Notes: generated by a model not told the origin, from the letters alone. A stretch of 21,477 nucleotides of DNA from Chara braunii (GCA_003427395.1 BFEA01000109.1:980854-1002330); one strand, 5' to 3'; numbered from the stretch's first letter, positions 1-7,774 are shown. Made by a program: numbers and translations.

Positions 1-370
1 CCTCTGTAATTATGACACCTATAGCAGGTCCGGCCCCACTACCTTCCAAAAGGCCGAACCCCCATCATCTGCATCTAACCAGACCCCGGGCCTGACTTCA
101 GTGCCTTCCCTTAAACCACCAGTACACCCGCACCTAAAATCCCGAACCTACCTGCCCACTGCGTGCCACTATTTTCCGAGCCTACTGCGTGAGGGTACCT
201 GCAGGGGAATTTCGGAAGTGGCACTGGTGCCGGCGGTCTGCCTGAAGGGAAAAAAGATAAGAAAAGAAAAGAAAGGAACAAACATGCCAGAGAGCAATGA
301 TGTCGTGAAAGGACGTCACGGAGGCCATACACAAATGATCACTTTCCTGAATGCATCTGACCACTACTAC
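1..370. other. Unannotated flank, nothing recognised
   Basis: I see no protein family, RNA gene or repeat in this stretch. The short open frames here have no recognisable motif and partly read through the poly(T) tract that begins at 371. Confidence 0.5.
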
Positions 371-560
371 TTTTTTTTTTTTTTTTTTTTTTGGAAGGAT
401 AATCATATATTGCAAAATGAATGGAAGGGTGGCCGGGGACCTCACAATTCAACCCGGTGTAACTGCTGGGGCCACCCAGACATGGCTTGCTGGAACCAGA
501 GTCCTACGTCTCCCGAAAACCATTCTTCTAATAACACCCTCCAAAATCAACCTTGAAGCA
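371..560 (-). mobile_element. 3' tail of a LINE/SINE-type retroposon (copy H)
   Basis: A T22 run at 371-392 is the poly(A) tail of a minus-strand element. Read on the minus strand, a diverged core module (489-515, with a CTGGTTCCAG-like hairpin) is followed by a block containing GAATTGTGAGGTCCCCGGCC. That block is shared almost exactly with the 3' end of LINE-X (6404-6530). CCGGG and CCCGG flank this block and can pair. No target-site duplication was found, so the right boundary is approximate. It is probably a truncated copy of the LINE-X type rather than an independent gene. Confidence 0.6.
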
Positions 561-574
561 GCCTAACATGGCCA

Positions 575-635
575 AGGCCACTGCTTTAGGAGCCTCAAAT
601 ACTTTAGGCCACTGCTTTAGGAGCCTCAAATACTT
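575..635. repeat. 31-bp tandem duplication
   Basis: Two identical 30-bp units lie at 575-604 and 606-635, each beginning AGGCCACTGCTTTAGG. The phrase CCTAACAT recurs nearby (about 562, 637 and 681), so a larger, older duplication is possible. Confidence 0.85.
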
Positions 636-739
636 CCTAACATCTCCTACGTGTCTCTATGTTCCCAGTAGGAAGTAGCCTAACATGACTACTCCAGACC
701 TGATCTGATGCGAATTCTGGCGGCGGCGGCATTTGTCAG

Positions 740-825
740 AGGTTTACAACATCACCAATAACAACAACGATACTGCCAGGGATAACGACAACAACAACAA
801 CAATAACAACAACAACATTGAAGCT
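740..825. repeat. Degenerate (AAC)n microsatellite
   Basis: AAC/ACA triplets dominate this stretch with a few interruptions. The polyasparagine and polyvaline frames that cross it are a by-product of the triplet repeat and are not evidence for a gene. Confidence 0.75.
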
Positions 826-848
826 GTGGCAAGTGCGACTGGGCATTC

Positions 849-1300
849 CCTCCCCCCCCCCCCCCTCCCTCCCCTCTTGCTTTCCTTCTTTCGCTCTTCC
901 GGTGTTGATTGGGGGGAGGGCCGAGTGGGTCAGTTGAATGGATTGATTGGTAAACCGGGGGAGCAAGGAGGGGGATGAGGAGTTGGATGGTGGCGCAAAG
1001 GGGTAGGATAGTGAATGCCAGATTGCCAGATCGGATAGGGTTGCATGTGATAGGCTAGCTCTACCGCATCTGNCCCCCCCCCCCCCCCCTCCTCCCTCCC
1101 CTCTTGCTTCCCTTCTTTCGCTCTTCTGGTGTTGATTGGGGGGAGGGCCGAGTGGGTCAATTGAATGGATTGATTGGTAAACTGGGAGGGGGTGTAGGTG
1201 AACAAGGAGTTGGATGGTGGCGCAAAGGGGTAGGATAGTGAATGCCAGATTGCCAGATCGGATAGGGTTGCATGTGATAGGCTAGCTCTACCGCATCTGA
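849..1300. repeat. Tandem direct duplication, period 227 bp
   Basis: Two copies of about 227 bp lie head to tail. Each starts with a poly(C) run (about 852-866 and 1074-1089, the second containing an N) and ends at CTACCGCATCTG. They differ at a few substitutions and one small indel (about 955-975 versus 1182-1202). The high identity implies a recent duplication. The poly(C)/N junction could also be an assembly seam. Confidence 0.9.
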
Positions 1301-1307
1301 TTCTGGC

Positions 1308-1496
1308 CACGTGGCTACAGGGTGGGTAAGGTTTGCTCATGTGTTTGAACAACAATTTGTCACGTGGAAATTGGAGAATTTTCTTTACGATTTTTACGTT
1401 TCTATAAACACAGGTCTGGTCACGTGGCAGGGCAGGTGGTGCTGTGAGGATCGGCACCGGGGCTGTTTTTGTGATTGATTTGACCCCTGCCACGTG
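1308..1496. promoter_or_regulatory. Cluster of four G-boxes (CACGTG)
   Basis: CACGTG occurs at 1308-1313, 1361-1366, 1421-1426 and 1491-1496, with spacings of 53, 60 and 70 bp. All four are followed by G, and the first is the extended palindrome GCCACGTGGC. In plants this hexamer is bound by bHLH and bZIP factors. No convincing gene start lies close by, so the regulatory role is inference. Confidence 0.45.
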
Positions 1497-1536
1497 GGTA
1501 TTGTGATTTGACTTTTCTTCAATTTTCCCCCCCCCC

Positions 1537-1758
1537 AAAAAAAAAAAGAGGTTCCAGCACCTGACCCCTGACCTCTGTTATTCAGAAAGCAGCCACTTTG
1601 AAATAACCAATCTTCTGTCTGTAGTGACAGCTGCCAGTTGGTTCCCTTGTGCCCACGTTTTCAGAAACCAGTTATATCCTTCTTTTTACTGATCAGCGAC
1701 TGGAATTGTTGACCCGCCACTGTGGCGAGTAAGTTTGTCCTCACTAACCAGTCAAAGA
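1537..1758. other. Poly(A) run and unassigned spacer
   Basis: A C9A11 junction (about 1528-1547) is followed by about 200 bp in which I see no gene or repeat. The A run could be an old retroposon tail, but no element body is recognisable. Confidence 0.4.
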
Positions 1759-2816
1759 TCAATATCGTCGTATGCTCACCCAGCAGATGAATGGATACAA
1801 GTGCTTCAGAATCTCTGTTTGGCGTGGTGAATCCCTGGAGAGGATACCAAAGCATCCTGAGCACCACCGCTCAAACTCTTTTTCTGCTGATTTTATACCC
1901 ATGAAGGCGATGTGTAGGATGGCCTTGCCCTGCCCTGGAAGTGAAATTATATGACGACCCATTTTGAGCAATGGAATCATAGCACATGTAGCAGTGTTAT
2001 TCAAGAGATGTTTTTCAGTGAGCTCCAGAGCTTGATTATACCCTGGGGCTTTGGTCGTTGACACCACCAGGAGGCTAAGATAGTCGGACTCTGAGCGCTG
2101 CAGCATAACCAACGGGCCCTGCTGGGTGTCAGAACAAATAAGAGGGACTATATATTCTTTAATACCGCCCGACTCTTTGTCAGATCTACCCAGGTTGACC
2201 ATGGGAGCAGCCAGAAGCAGAGTCTTCTTAGCCGAGCGTCTCGACTGACCTTGTTTTTTAGATGAGGTAGCACCTTCGGGCATCACTGTGTTGAACTCTC
2301 CTTCTCGTTGCTCCTCCATTGTTGGTACTGCCGTTTCATCCCTTAACCTGTTTTTTTTGCAAGGGGCAGATGACCCGGCTAGGTCCTCAAAAATCATCTC
2401 CCCTTCATTGAACAGTCCAGGAATAGCAAAATCCAAGTTCTCTTCCAACAGTCCCCCTCCTCTTTCTTCCCCCTCTTCCTCCGAGAAGTGTTGCTCTGAG
2501 GAGGAGTCACTTCCCTTGTTATGCCCAAGGGGTGTTTCTTCTCGACTAGATTCCTCTTCATCTTGGGCATTGGCTGCCTTTCTCACCTCTGCCCCTTTCT
2601 TGTGCAGGGGGGGTTAACTAGATTATCATTTTTCCTCTTCTCTTTCTTACTTTCCCTTTCGTTGGACATTTGATTCGGGCCTTGGAAAACGAAGGGCGAA
2701 GTGGTTTCGATGCCGGAAAATTTAAGGGTGAGCCAGCCCCCTTCCTTGGCTGACCCCTCTGTCGCTTTTTGCGTCACCCCACGGGAGCTATCCTTCTGGA
2801 GCGGATCCAATTCCAT
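1759..2816 (-). pseudogene. Unrecognised acidic ORF, frameshifted
   Basis: Two overlapping minus-strand frames (2816-2583 and 2586-1759) join into one of about 350 codons if one base is gained or lost in the C7 run near 2607-2613, so this looks like one broken gene. The N-terminal half is charged and low in complexity, with Lys/Glu-rich then acidic Ser/Glu-rich stretches. The C-terminal half is more ordered, with hydrophobic segments and an Arg-Arg-Tyr end at the stop. I recognise no family. It lies directly downstream, in the same orientation, of the LINE-Y RT remnant. It could be an ORF1-type protein of another LINE copy or a host fragment; neither is shown. Confidence 0.4.
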
Positions 2817-3436
2817 ATCTGACTTTTCCTGCCTCCCATTTTGGTCAGTTTTCTCCCTGCTGGGTTACAGGGCAACACAACTCGCCCCAGCTCCGACCAG
2901 CGTTGTCCCAGCAACAACCCTCCTGCAGTCAGATAGGGATATCTGTACTCCTAGGAAGCGGTTCGAGGAGTTGGCGGGAATCGACCCGAGATCCCAGTCT
3001 ACACTCAAGGTTAAGAGGGGGTGGAGGAAATAAACTGACTTCTTCCAGTTAATAGAAGCTTCTGAAAGGAGGCATTATTTGTCTAAAACTTCCCTTAACT
3101 CGGAAAGGGCCTCAGTTGTGTTGTCACATGCTATAGTGAGGTCATCATTGTTCCTCCTTTCCACTGAGTGTCTGGAGGGAGACGCAATCCTACTATATTA
3201 TCATTACATCTAATGTTGTGAAGTAGCACTTTTAACTGGACAACAAATAGAAATGGCGCCAAAGGGCAGCCTTGTCGCAAGGATCTAGATAAGGGGAAAG
3301 GTTCTGATAGTCCGTCGTTGACCATTACCACTGGTGTTCCATCTTGGTACATTGCCTTGGCCCATCTACAAAAACCTCCTCCAAAGCCCAATTTAGAAAG
3401 TGTGGTAAAGACAGAAGTCCAGCCTACCTTGTCGTA

Positions 3437-3451
3437 GGCTTTTTCCATGTC
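3437..3451. repeat. Left target-site duplication of copy I
   Basis: 15 bp, GGCTTTTTCCATGTC. It matches 3611-3626 except for one T in the homopolymer and is located in LINE-Y coding sequence. Confidence 0.88.
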
Positions 3452-3610
3452 TTTTCTACAGGGGGATGGCTCGGGATGGGGAGTACACCCAACTCCAGTT
3501 GCCCTCTGTTATTTTTATCTTATTCTCTGCTATGATGATGTAAGCCTTGGGCACTGGGCCCGTCGTAATAAAATTTCCATCGAGTGAAAAAAAAAAAAAA
3601 AAAAAAAAAA
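3452..3610 (+). mobile_element. Short A-tailed retroposon (copy I) nested in LINE-Y RT
   Basis: A 159-bp insertion ends in A24 (3587-3610). It is flanked by GGCTTTTTCCATGTC at 3437-3451 and the same sequence with one extra T at 3611-3626. The flanks both encode the DMEKA/S block of the LINE RT, so they are a true target-site duplication. The body carries a degenerate core module (GGGCACTGGGCCCG, 3549-3562). Near its 5' end, TGGCTCGGGATGG resembles a Pol III A box, but I see no good B box. Confidence 0.88.
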
Positions 3611-3626
3611 GGCTTTTTTCCATGTC
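3611..3626. repeat. Right target-site duplication of copy I
   Basis: 16 bp immediately after the A24 tail. It carries the extra T relative to the left copy, which adds a frameshift. Confidence 0.88.
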
Positions 3627-4835
3627 AAGTAGCAGGATGGCCACTTCCGTCCTTTCCTTACCAATGATCTCTAGCGCCTGGATAGTGGACATGATGTTGT
3701 CGAATATCGTCCTTCCTTTCACGAACGCCCCTTGCTCCCAACCAATAAGCTGAGGCAAGAACTTGCCCAATCTGACCGCAAGGGCCTTTGCCAAGATCTT
3801 GTATGCCACACTCAGAACAGAAATAGGCCAGTAGTTTTTCACTTCTTTCTTATCGCCCTTCTTATATAAAAGAGAGATCACCCCTGTAAGGCACCCTTTA
3901 GGTAGTTTCCCTGTCTGGAGTGAGTTAATTAAAAATCTGACAAAAAAAAGGTCCGAAGGCATCCCAAGTGCACACAAAAAGCTCTATTGGTAATCCATCT
4001 ATTCCTGGACATTTGCCTGTGGCCATCAATTTGGCCGCCTCAAATAATTCTCCGGAGGTAAAAGGGGCATCCAAACTTTGTTTGGCTGTTGCCGGTACAG
4101 AGAGACGCAGAGAATCCCAAAAGGTAGACACCTGTGAGAGGTCCGAGTCAGCAGACTCCTGTGTGTGCCTGGTTGTCACAATATCCGCAAAGTAATGTCT
4201 AGCATATTGGCACATCTCCCCCGTTTCAGTAGCTATACGGGCATTTTGATCAGTGGGGTGCACCAATTCTCTCAATACTGGTATGGATTGGCGAAGAATC
4301 AAGGATCTAAAAGTGATCTTTGCCATCCTACTATCATAGCCGACCAGACCTCCTATTTTTAACCAATCCTTCCACTCCTCCTGCTTTCTTACTTCCAATT
4401 CTTCAAGGAGTGCCAGGTTTAATTTCCTTTCTTGTGCCCAGTACTAGTCCAAAAAAGGATCCTTACGCATCTTCCCTTCCGCCACCTTTATCGCCTTTTG
4501 GACACACTTTTCTCTCCAGGACCTGTTTGCCGCCTTCATTCTAGAAAAGGTACTCAGGGCCGCCGTTATGATGCCCAGCCCCTACCTTTCCCCAAGTGTG
4601 TTCATGGGGAAAGAGGTCCTTGGCCTACAACCATGCCTGCATCTGATCTTTCACCCAAATCAGTATTCCTTTATCCTTTAGCAGATTCGTGTTTAGTCTG
4701 AACGGTGGTCAGACGTTGTCGAAAACCTCCCGGGGCACAATGTCCATACCCACTGGGTGGTGGTCTGACAGAAATGACGCTGCCATAAGGTCACACCACA
4801 GGCATCTGTCCCAGATTACTCCCCTAGCCAGCATA

Positions 4836-4849
4836 AAATCCAGTCTTTT

Positions 4850-4852
<3 letters not shown>
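4836..4852. repeat. Left target-site duplication of copy A
   Basis: 17 bp, identical to 5197-5213. On the minus strand it encodes the KRLDF motif of the APE domain. Confidence 0.9.
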
Positions 4853-4885
<33 letters not shown>

Positions 4886-5196
4886 AAAACATCTGTGGCA
4901 ACCTGCTATTGGAGGTGATACGAGCATCCTCCAATACCAAGCCCCAGATGGCTCCAATCTATTGGTGGGGAGCATCACCTGCTGGAAACCGGGTCCAGCG
5001 TCGCACTGACAAGATTGAAGACGACGTACCTGGCGGAACAACATTGATTGCCCTCTCTCGAGGGGATTGACTGTCCGCCCAATTATCAGCCAGGTCACAG
5101 CACATATGAAAATCCAGCCATGGGGAGGGGTGGCAAACTCTCCTCCGATCCTCCTAATTCCTCACAATCATAACCGTGCAAAGCAAACCCTAGGCC
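4853..5196 (-). mobile_element. Short A-tailed retroposon (copy A), full insertion in LINE-Y APE
   Basis: A 344-bp insertion is bounded by a perfect 17-bp duplication, AAATCCAGTCTTTTCCT, at 4836-4852 and 5197-5213. In sense (minus) order it shows an upstream hairpin block (5073-5042; CCCTC/GAGGG stem), the core hairpin GCTGGA-CCCGGTT-TCCAGC (4999-4981), a GCTCC...GGAGC block (4973-4951), a bulged hairpin with loop CTCGTAT (4936-4907), and an A30 tail (T at 4852-4881). No ORF spans it, so it needs enzymes from another element. It is called SINE-like because of its size, tail and lack of coding. The promoter type is unclear: no convincing A/B boxes. Confidence 0.88.
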
Positions 5197-5213
5197 AAAT
5201 CCAGTCTTTTCCT
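5197..5213. repeat. Right target-site duplication of copy A
   Basis: 17 bp, identical to 4836-4852. Removing 4853-5213 restores the RLDFMLA reading of the LINE. Confidence 0.9.
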
Positions 5214-5819
5214 AGGTTGTGGAGTAATTGGGGACGCTGGGGGACCGTACCAAGTAAAGCCCCCATCTTCTGGGTTCATCACCCTGAACCCGTCAGTAAG
5301 GTTCTGTGATTCTGTTCGAGCTGAGAGCATGAGTATGTCGGCTCTGAGCGTGGCGGGTTTCGGGGAGTCTAGGACGCGGGATTGAAAACTGTGTTCCAGT
5401 CTCCGGCCAGCACTGGGTGTTCCACATCAGGGATCCATGATGGAAGGAGTGCGTTCATTGTAGTCAACCGGCGCATAAACAGACATAACTGCCCAGTCCT
5501 CCTCCTCCATAGCAAATTTGACCCACAGGCAGCGGCCCATTGGGTCGGCGAAGGAATCCGTTACTTCAATTTCTAAATCCTTGTTGACCAGGATTGCCAC
5601 TCCTCCCTTGGACCCGTCTGCCGGGGCCCAGAACTTGGGACCCTGCCACCAACCCCTTGCTTCAAATTTTGTTTTTCTATATTTAACTTTTTTCCGTTTT
5701 CCCCAGGTCGCTCATGGTTTAGATTTGGGTTTCTCTTTTAATACTTTTCCCATCTGGCCATTATATTTTCGGCTGTTTTCGGATCAGAAGTGGACCATCT
5801 GGCTTGGTGATAACTGCGA

Positions 5820-5963
5820 GTTTGGCAGTTGTATTTTTGGCCATGAGCTCTGTTTTCAATGTGAGGGACGCCGGACCCGCTTTCCGGCTTCTATAATGAT
5901 AACACAACCTCGGCATCAACCTGCCCGGAGTACCCGGAATTGCTCTCAAAAAAAAAAAAAAAA
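5820..5963 (+). mobile_element. Retroposon 3' tail (copy F)
   Basis: The core module lies at 5865-5888 and forms GCCGGA-CCCGCTT-TCCGGC. This is the same fold as copy A with a T-A pair replaced by C-G. About 60 bp later an A run (5948-5963) ends the element. The left boundary is unknown and no target-site duplication was found. Confidence 0.65.
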
Positions 5964-5996
5964 GGTGGGGCGCGACTTCGCTCACTCTGCTACCGC

Positions 5997-6255
5997 CTGT
6001 CCCCTGACCGGTGTCCCCCATTGGGGGTTCCCTGGAGGCAATAAATAAAGGCCACCCTGGGCTGCTGAAAAGGCCACCCGGTGTCAGATTAGACACAAGA
6101 TCGAGTTTACCTGACGGTGTCCCCCTTTTCCCTGAAGGCAATAAGGCCACCCTGGGCGGGCTGTCCCCTGGCCAGTGTCCCCCGACTGGGGATTCCCGCT
6201 GAAGGAAATAAATAAAGGTCACCCTGGACTGAAAAGGCCACCTGGGCTGCAGCTC
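5997..6255. repeat. Degenerate minisatellite, three units
   Basis: Units start near 5997, 6111 and 6161. They share the pattern CTGTCCCCTGACCGGTGTCC, a short GGGG/CCCC hairpin, GAAGGCAATAAATAAAGG and CCACCCTGG. The middle unit is shortened. AATAAA words recur but are part of the repeat, so I do not call a polyadenylation site. Confidence 0.75.
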
Positions 6256-6306
6256 TGACACCTCAAATTCTGGAGGCGCGGAAACCATCGAATTTATCAA
6301 CGGTGG

Positions 6307-6375
6307 GCCCAGCGTCTGACGATTCGGCCTCGTTTTCTTGTTGCGCCCAGCGTTTGACGATTCGGCCTCGTTTCC
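6307..6375. repeat. 38-bp tandem repeat, target of LINE-X
   Basis: GCCCAGCGTYTGACGATTCGG followed by CCTCGTTTTCTTGTTGC starts at 6307 and again at 6345. The second unit is cut off after CCTCGTTTCC by the T28 run of LINE-X. Its missing end (CTTGTTGCG) resumes at 7826, on the other side of the insertion. Confidence 0.85.
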
Positions 6376-6403
6376 TTTTTTTTTTTTTTTTTTTTTTTTT
6401 TTT

Positions 6404-6760
6404 GGAGAAAATAGTGAATTTTATTATCAAAAGGCAAGTTTGAGGCCGGGGACCTCACAATTCTACCCGGAGTCTGAGGCCCTTACCCAGAATCGGCTCC
6501 ATACTGGAAACCGGGTCCAGCGTCCCCATACTTGACCTATAACTCAAGTTTCTCCAAAAAAGAAGATATAAGCCTTAAGTTCTCTGAAAAAAAAAGGGGT
6601 TGGGGGTCTCGGGGGCATCCGGGTCTGCTCCTGAGCTCCCTTCATATCCACCTATCTCAAAATTGAATCTAAAGCGAACGTGAAGGCGAATATGAAACCC
6701 GAATGAGACCTGAGGAAGAAGACCCTTAAGATTAGACAGGGTTAAAAGCTAGCCTTTTAC
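6404..6760 (-). other. LINE-X 3' untranslated region with core module
   Basis: Between the ORF stop and the poly(A) tail lies the same module seen in the short retroposons: GGGGACGCTGGACCCGG with its hairpin partner (6527-6503) and a GGAGCC block. After it comes the GAATTGTGAGGTCCCCGG block shared with copy H. Only one poly(A) tail and one target duplication bound the whole insertion, so the module belongs to the LINE and not to a nested SINE. Confidence 0.7.
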
Positions 6761-7774
6761 TCAAGGTGGGGGACTAAAGCGTTCCCCATGACCTATCACT
6801 GACAACAACCAAGAGCAAAAGGACAACTTTCCCTTGTCATCTACTGTCGCCAAAGCTGAATTCCTACCCCAAGTCTCATGACCTATCACTGACAACAACC
6901 AAGAGCAAAAGGACAACTTTCCCTTGTCATCTACTGTCGCCAAAGCTGAATCCCTACCCCAAGTCTCTTTAAACCACTTCAGTTGTTTCTGATTGATGCC
7001 CCGTGATGTACGTCGATTCCAATCGCTGATGATGGTTCTCCGCAGGTCCGCTGTAATCTGTTTCTTGATTTGTATATCCGACATACTCTGGTTTCGAAAC
7101 AGCTGGTTGTTCCTGTCTTCCCATACTGTTTTCATGATCACTGCTCTTGTAACTTGAGCCACGTATCTCCAATCAGCATCGTTGTTCCCACACCCTGTCA
7201 TTATCCATTCATCCGACCAATCGAAGCTGTTCTTCGTGAAGATTTTCCAATGTTGTATCCACCAGTCCCATACCCGTCTTGTAACTGGACAAGTTAGCCA
7301 TAGGTGTCTTGTGGTTTCCCATCCCCATCTGCATTTAGGACAAACAGTAGATATTTCCATACCTTTGGCAGCTAACCAGACTGCTGACGCAGTAACTAAC
7401 AACGACTGCAGCCACAGCATGCTGGCTAGCTTTTGGGATGGGAGACCTTTCAATTCTACCCACAAGCTTCTCATCGTGTCTTGGGTTGTACTCAAAAGGC
7501 CCTGTTCTGAGCGTCTTTTAGCAACTGTGGCAAAAGGGTATTTCTTTATCTTTTGTCTCAGAAATTTTGTGCCCACTTTCGGTTTATATTCAATCGTCGG
7601 AACGGCCTTCTGCTTCTCAGGGCTGAACCATCCCACCAGCATTGGGTTTACGCCCAAAAAACTGAGCGGCCTGCCTTGTGATATCAATTTTCTTCTTGGA
7701 TTCACCCCTGAGGCTTTTCTGCAGACAAGAGGCGCCGAAACCAACACTTGCTGAAGATCTGTTATACTATCCAT
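6761..7774 (-). CDS. LINE-X ORF2 C-terminus with RVT zinc-binding domain (partial)
   Basis: An open frame of 337 codons covers the segment after the RT thumb. The zinc-binding domain typical of plant LINE ORF2 proteins is clear: Cys-Pro-Lys-Cys, then HLWLTC about 13 residues later, followed by RVWDWWIQHW. After this comes VIMKTVWEDRNNQLF, a conserved tail segment of the same families. The extreme C-terminus holds a 30-residue tandem duplication (ETWGR...SVIGH) caused by a 90-bp repeat at 6787-6966. The real ORF2 start is missing because the insertion is 5'-truncated, so the first Met is not a true start. It is not expected to be active. Confidence 0.8.
   Translation of the reverse strand: MDSITDLQQVLVSAPLVCRKASGVNPRRKLISQGRPLSFLGVNPMLVGWFSPEKQKAVPTIEYKPKVGTKFLRQKIKKYPFATVAKRRSEQGLLSTTQDTMRSLWVELKGLPSQKLASMLWLQSLLVTASAVWLAAKGMEISTVCPKCRWGWETTRHLWLTCPVTRRVWDWWIQHWKIFTKNSFDWSDEWIMTGCGNNDADWRYVAQVTRAVIMKTVWEDRNNQLFRNQSMSDIQIKKQITADLRRTIISDWNRRTSRGINQKQLKWFKETWGRDSALATVDDKGKLSFCSWLLSVIGHETWGRNSALATVDDKGKLSFCSWLLSVIGHGERFSPPP
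6787..6966. repeat. 90-bp in-frame tandem duplication in LINE-X
   Basis: Units at 6787-6876 and 6877-6966 differ at one or two positions. The period of exactly 90 bp keeps the frame and repeats 30 residues at the protein end. Confidence 0.9.

Larger units (their letters stand above)
2920..4398 (-). pseudogene. Reverse transcriptase domain of LINE-Y ORF2 (broken)
   Basis: Minus-strand frames 4398-3925, 3977-3611 and 3451-3131 carry RT blocks in order: GKCPGIDGLPIELF, a Leu-Tyr-Lys-Lys-Gly-Asp-Lys block, YWPISVLSVAYKILAKAL, GAFVKGRTIFDNI, LLLDMEKAYDKVGW, and SLRQGCPLAPFLF. A frameshift near 3155 moves the catalytic region to another frame. There the usual Phe/Tyr-Ala-Asp-Asp reads Asn-Asn-Asp-Asp followed by LTIACDNTTEALSELR, so the catalytic box is altered. 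NWKKSVYF and FLGVQIS, the thumb motifs, follow at 3050-2930. Retroposon I (3452-3610) splits the DMEKAYD block. Family call firm; function lost. Confidence 0.8.
4720..5720 (-). pseudogene. APE-type endonuclease domain of LINE-Y ORF2
   Basis: The domain nicks target DNA during retrotransposition. In minus-strand order I can read WWQGPKFWAP, GGVAILVNKDLEIEV, GRCLWVKF, VMSVYAPVD, then AGDWNTV (equivalent of the catalytic GDFN motif), GFTWYGPP, KRLDF and finally SDHHPV (the SDH catalytic motif). At least one frameshift (near 5440) and a stop separate these blocks. The KRLDF stretch occurs twice, at about 5200 and 4850, because retroposon A inserted there and duplicated its target. The order and motifs make the family call firm, although no single open frame covers it. 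Confidence 0.75.
2915..5765 (-). mobile_element. LINE-Y, decayed L1-like retrotransposon interrupted by two retroposons
   Basis: Reading the minus strand from about 5760 down to 2920 gives an APE endonuclease, a linker and a reverse transcriptase in canonical ORF2 order, with several frameshifts and stops. Two younger A-tailed elements split it (4853-5196 and 3452-3610), each flanked by a duplicated piece of the LINE coding sequence. The 3' part (zinc-binding domain, tail) is missing: recognisable RT-thumb sequence (FLGVQISLSDC) stops near 2920 and unrelated sequence follows. The 5' end before the APE domain was not found. It is non-autonomous and clearly dead. Confidence 0.8.

Noticed and set aside
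182-445. Frames containing polyphenylalanine or polylysine runs here and at 3456-3753, 4689-4883, 5518-6048, 15780-16078 and 16352-16716
   Set aside because: These frames run through poly(A)/poly(T) tails of retroposons; the residues are homopolymer translations.
5997-6255. AATAAA words as polyadenylation signals
   Set aside because: They recur as part of the minisatellite unit and no transcript end can be tied to them.
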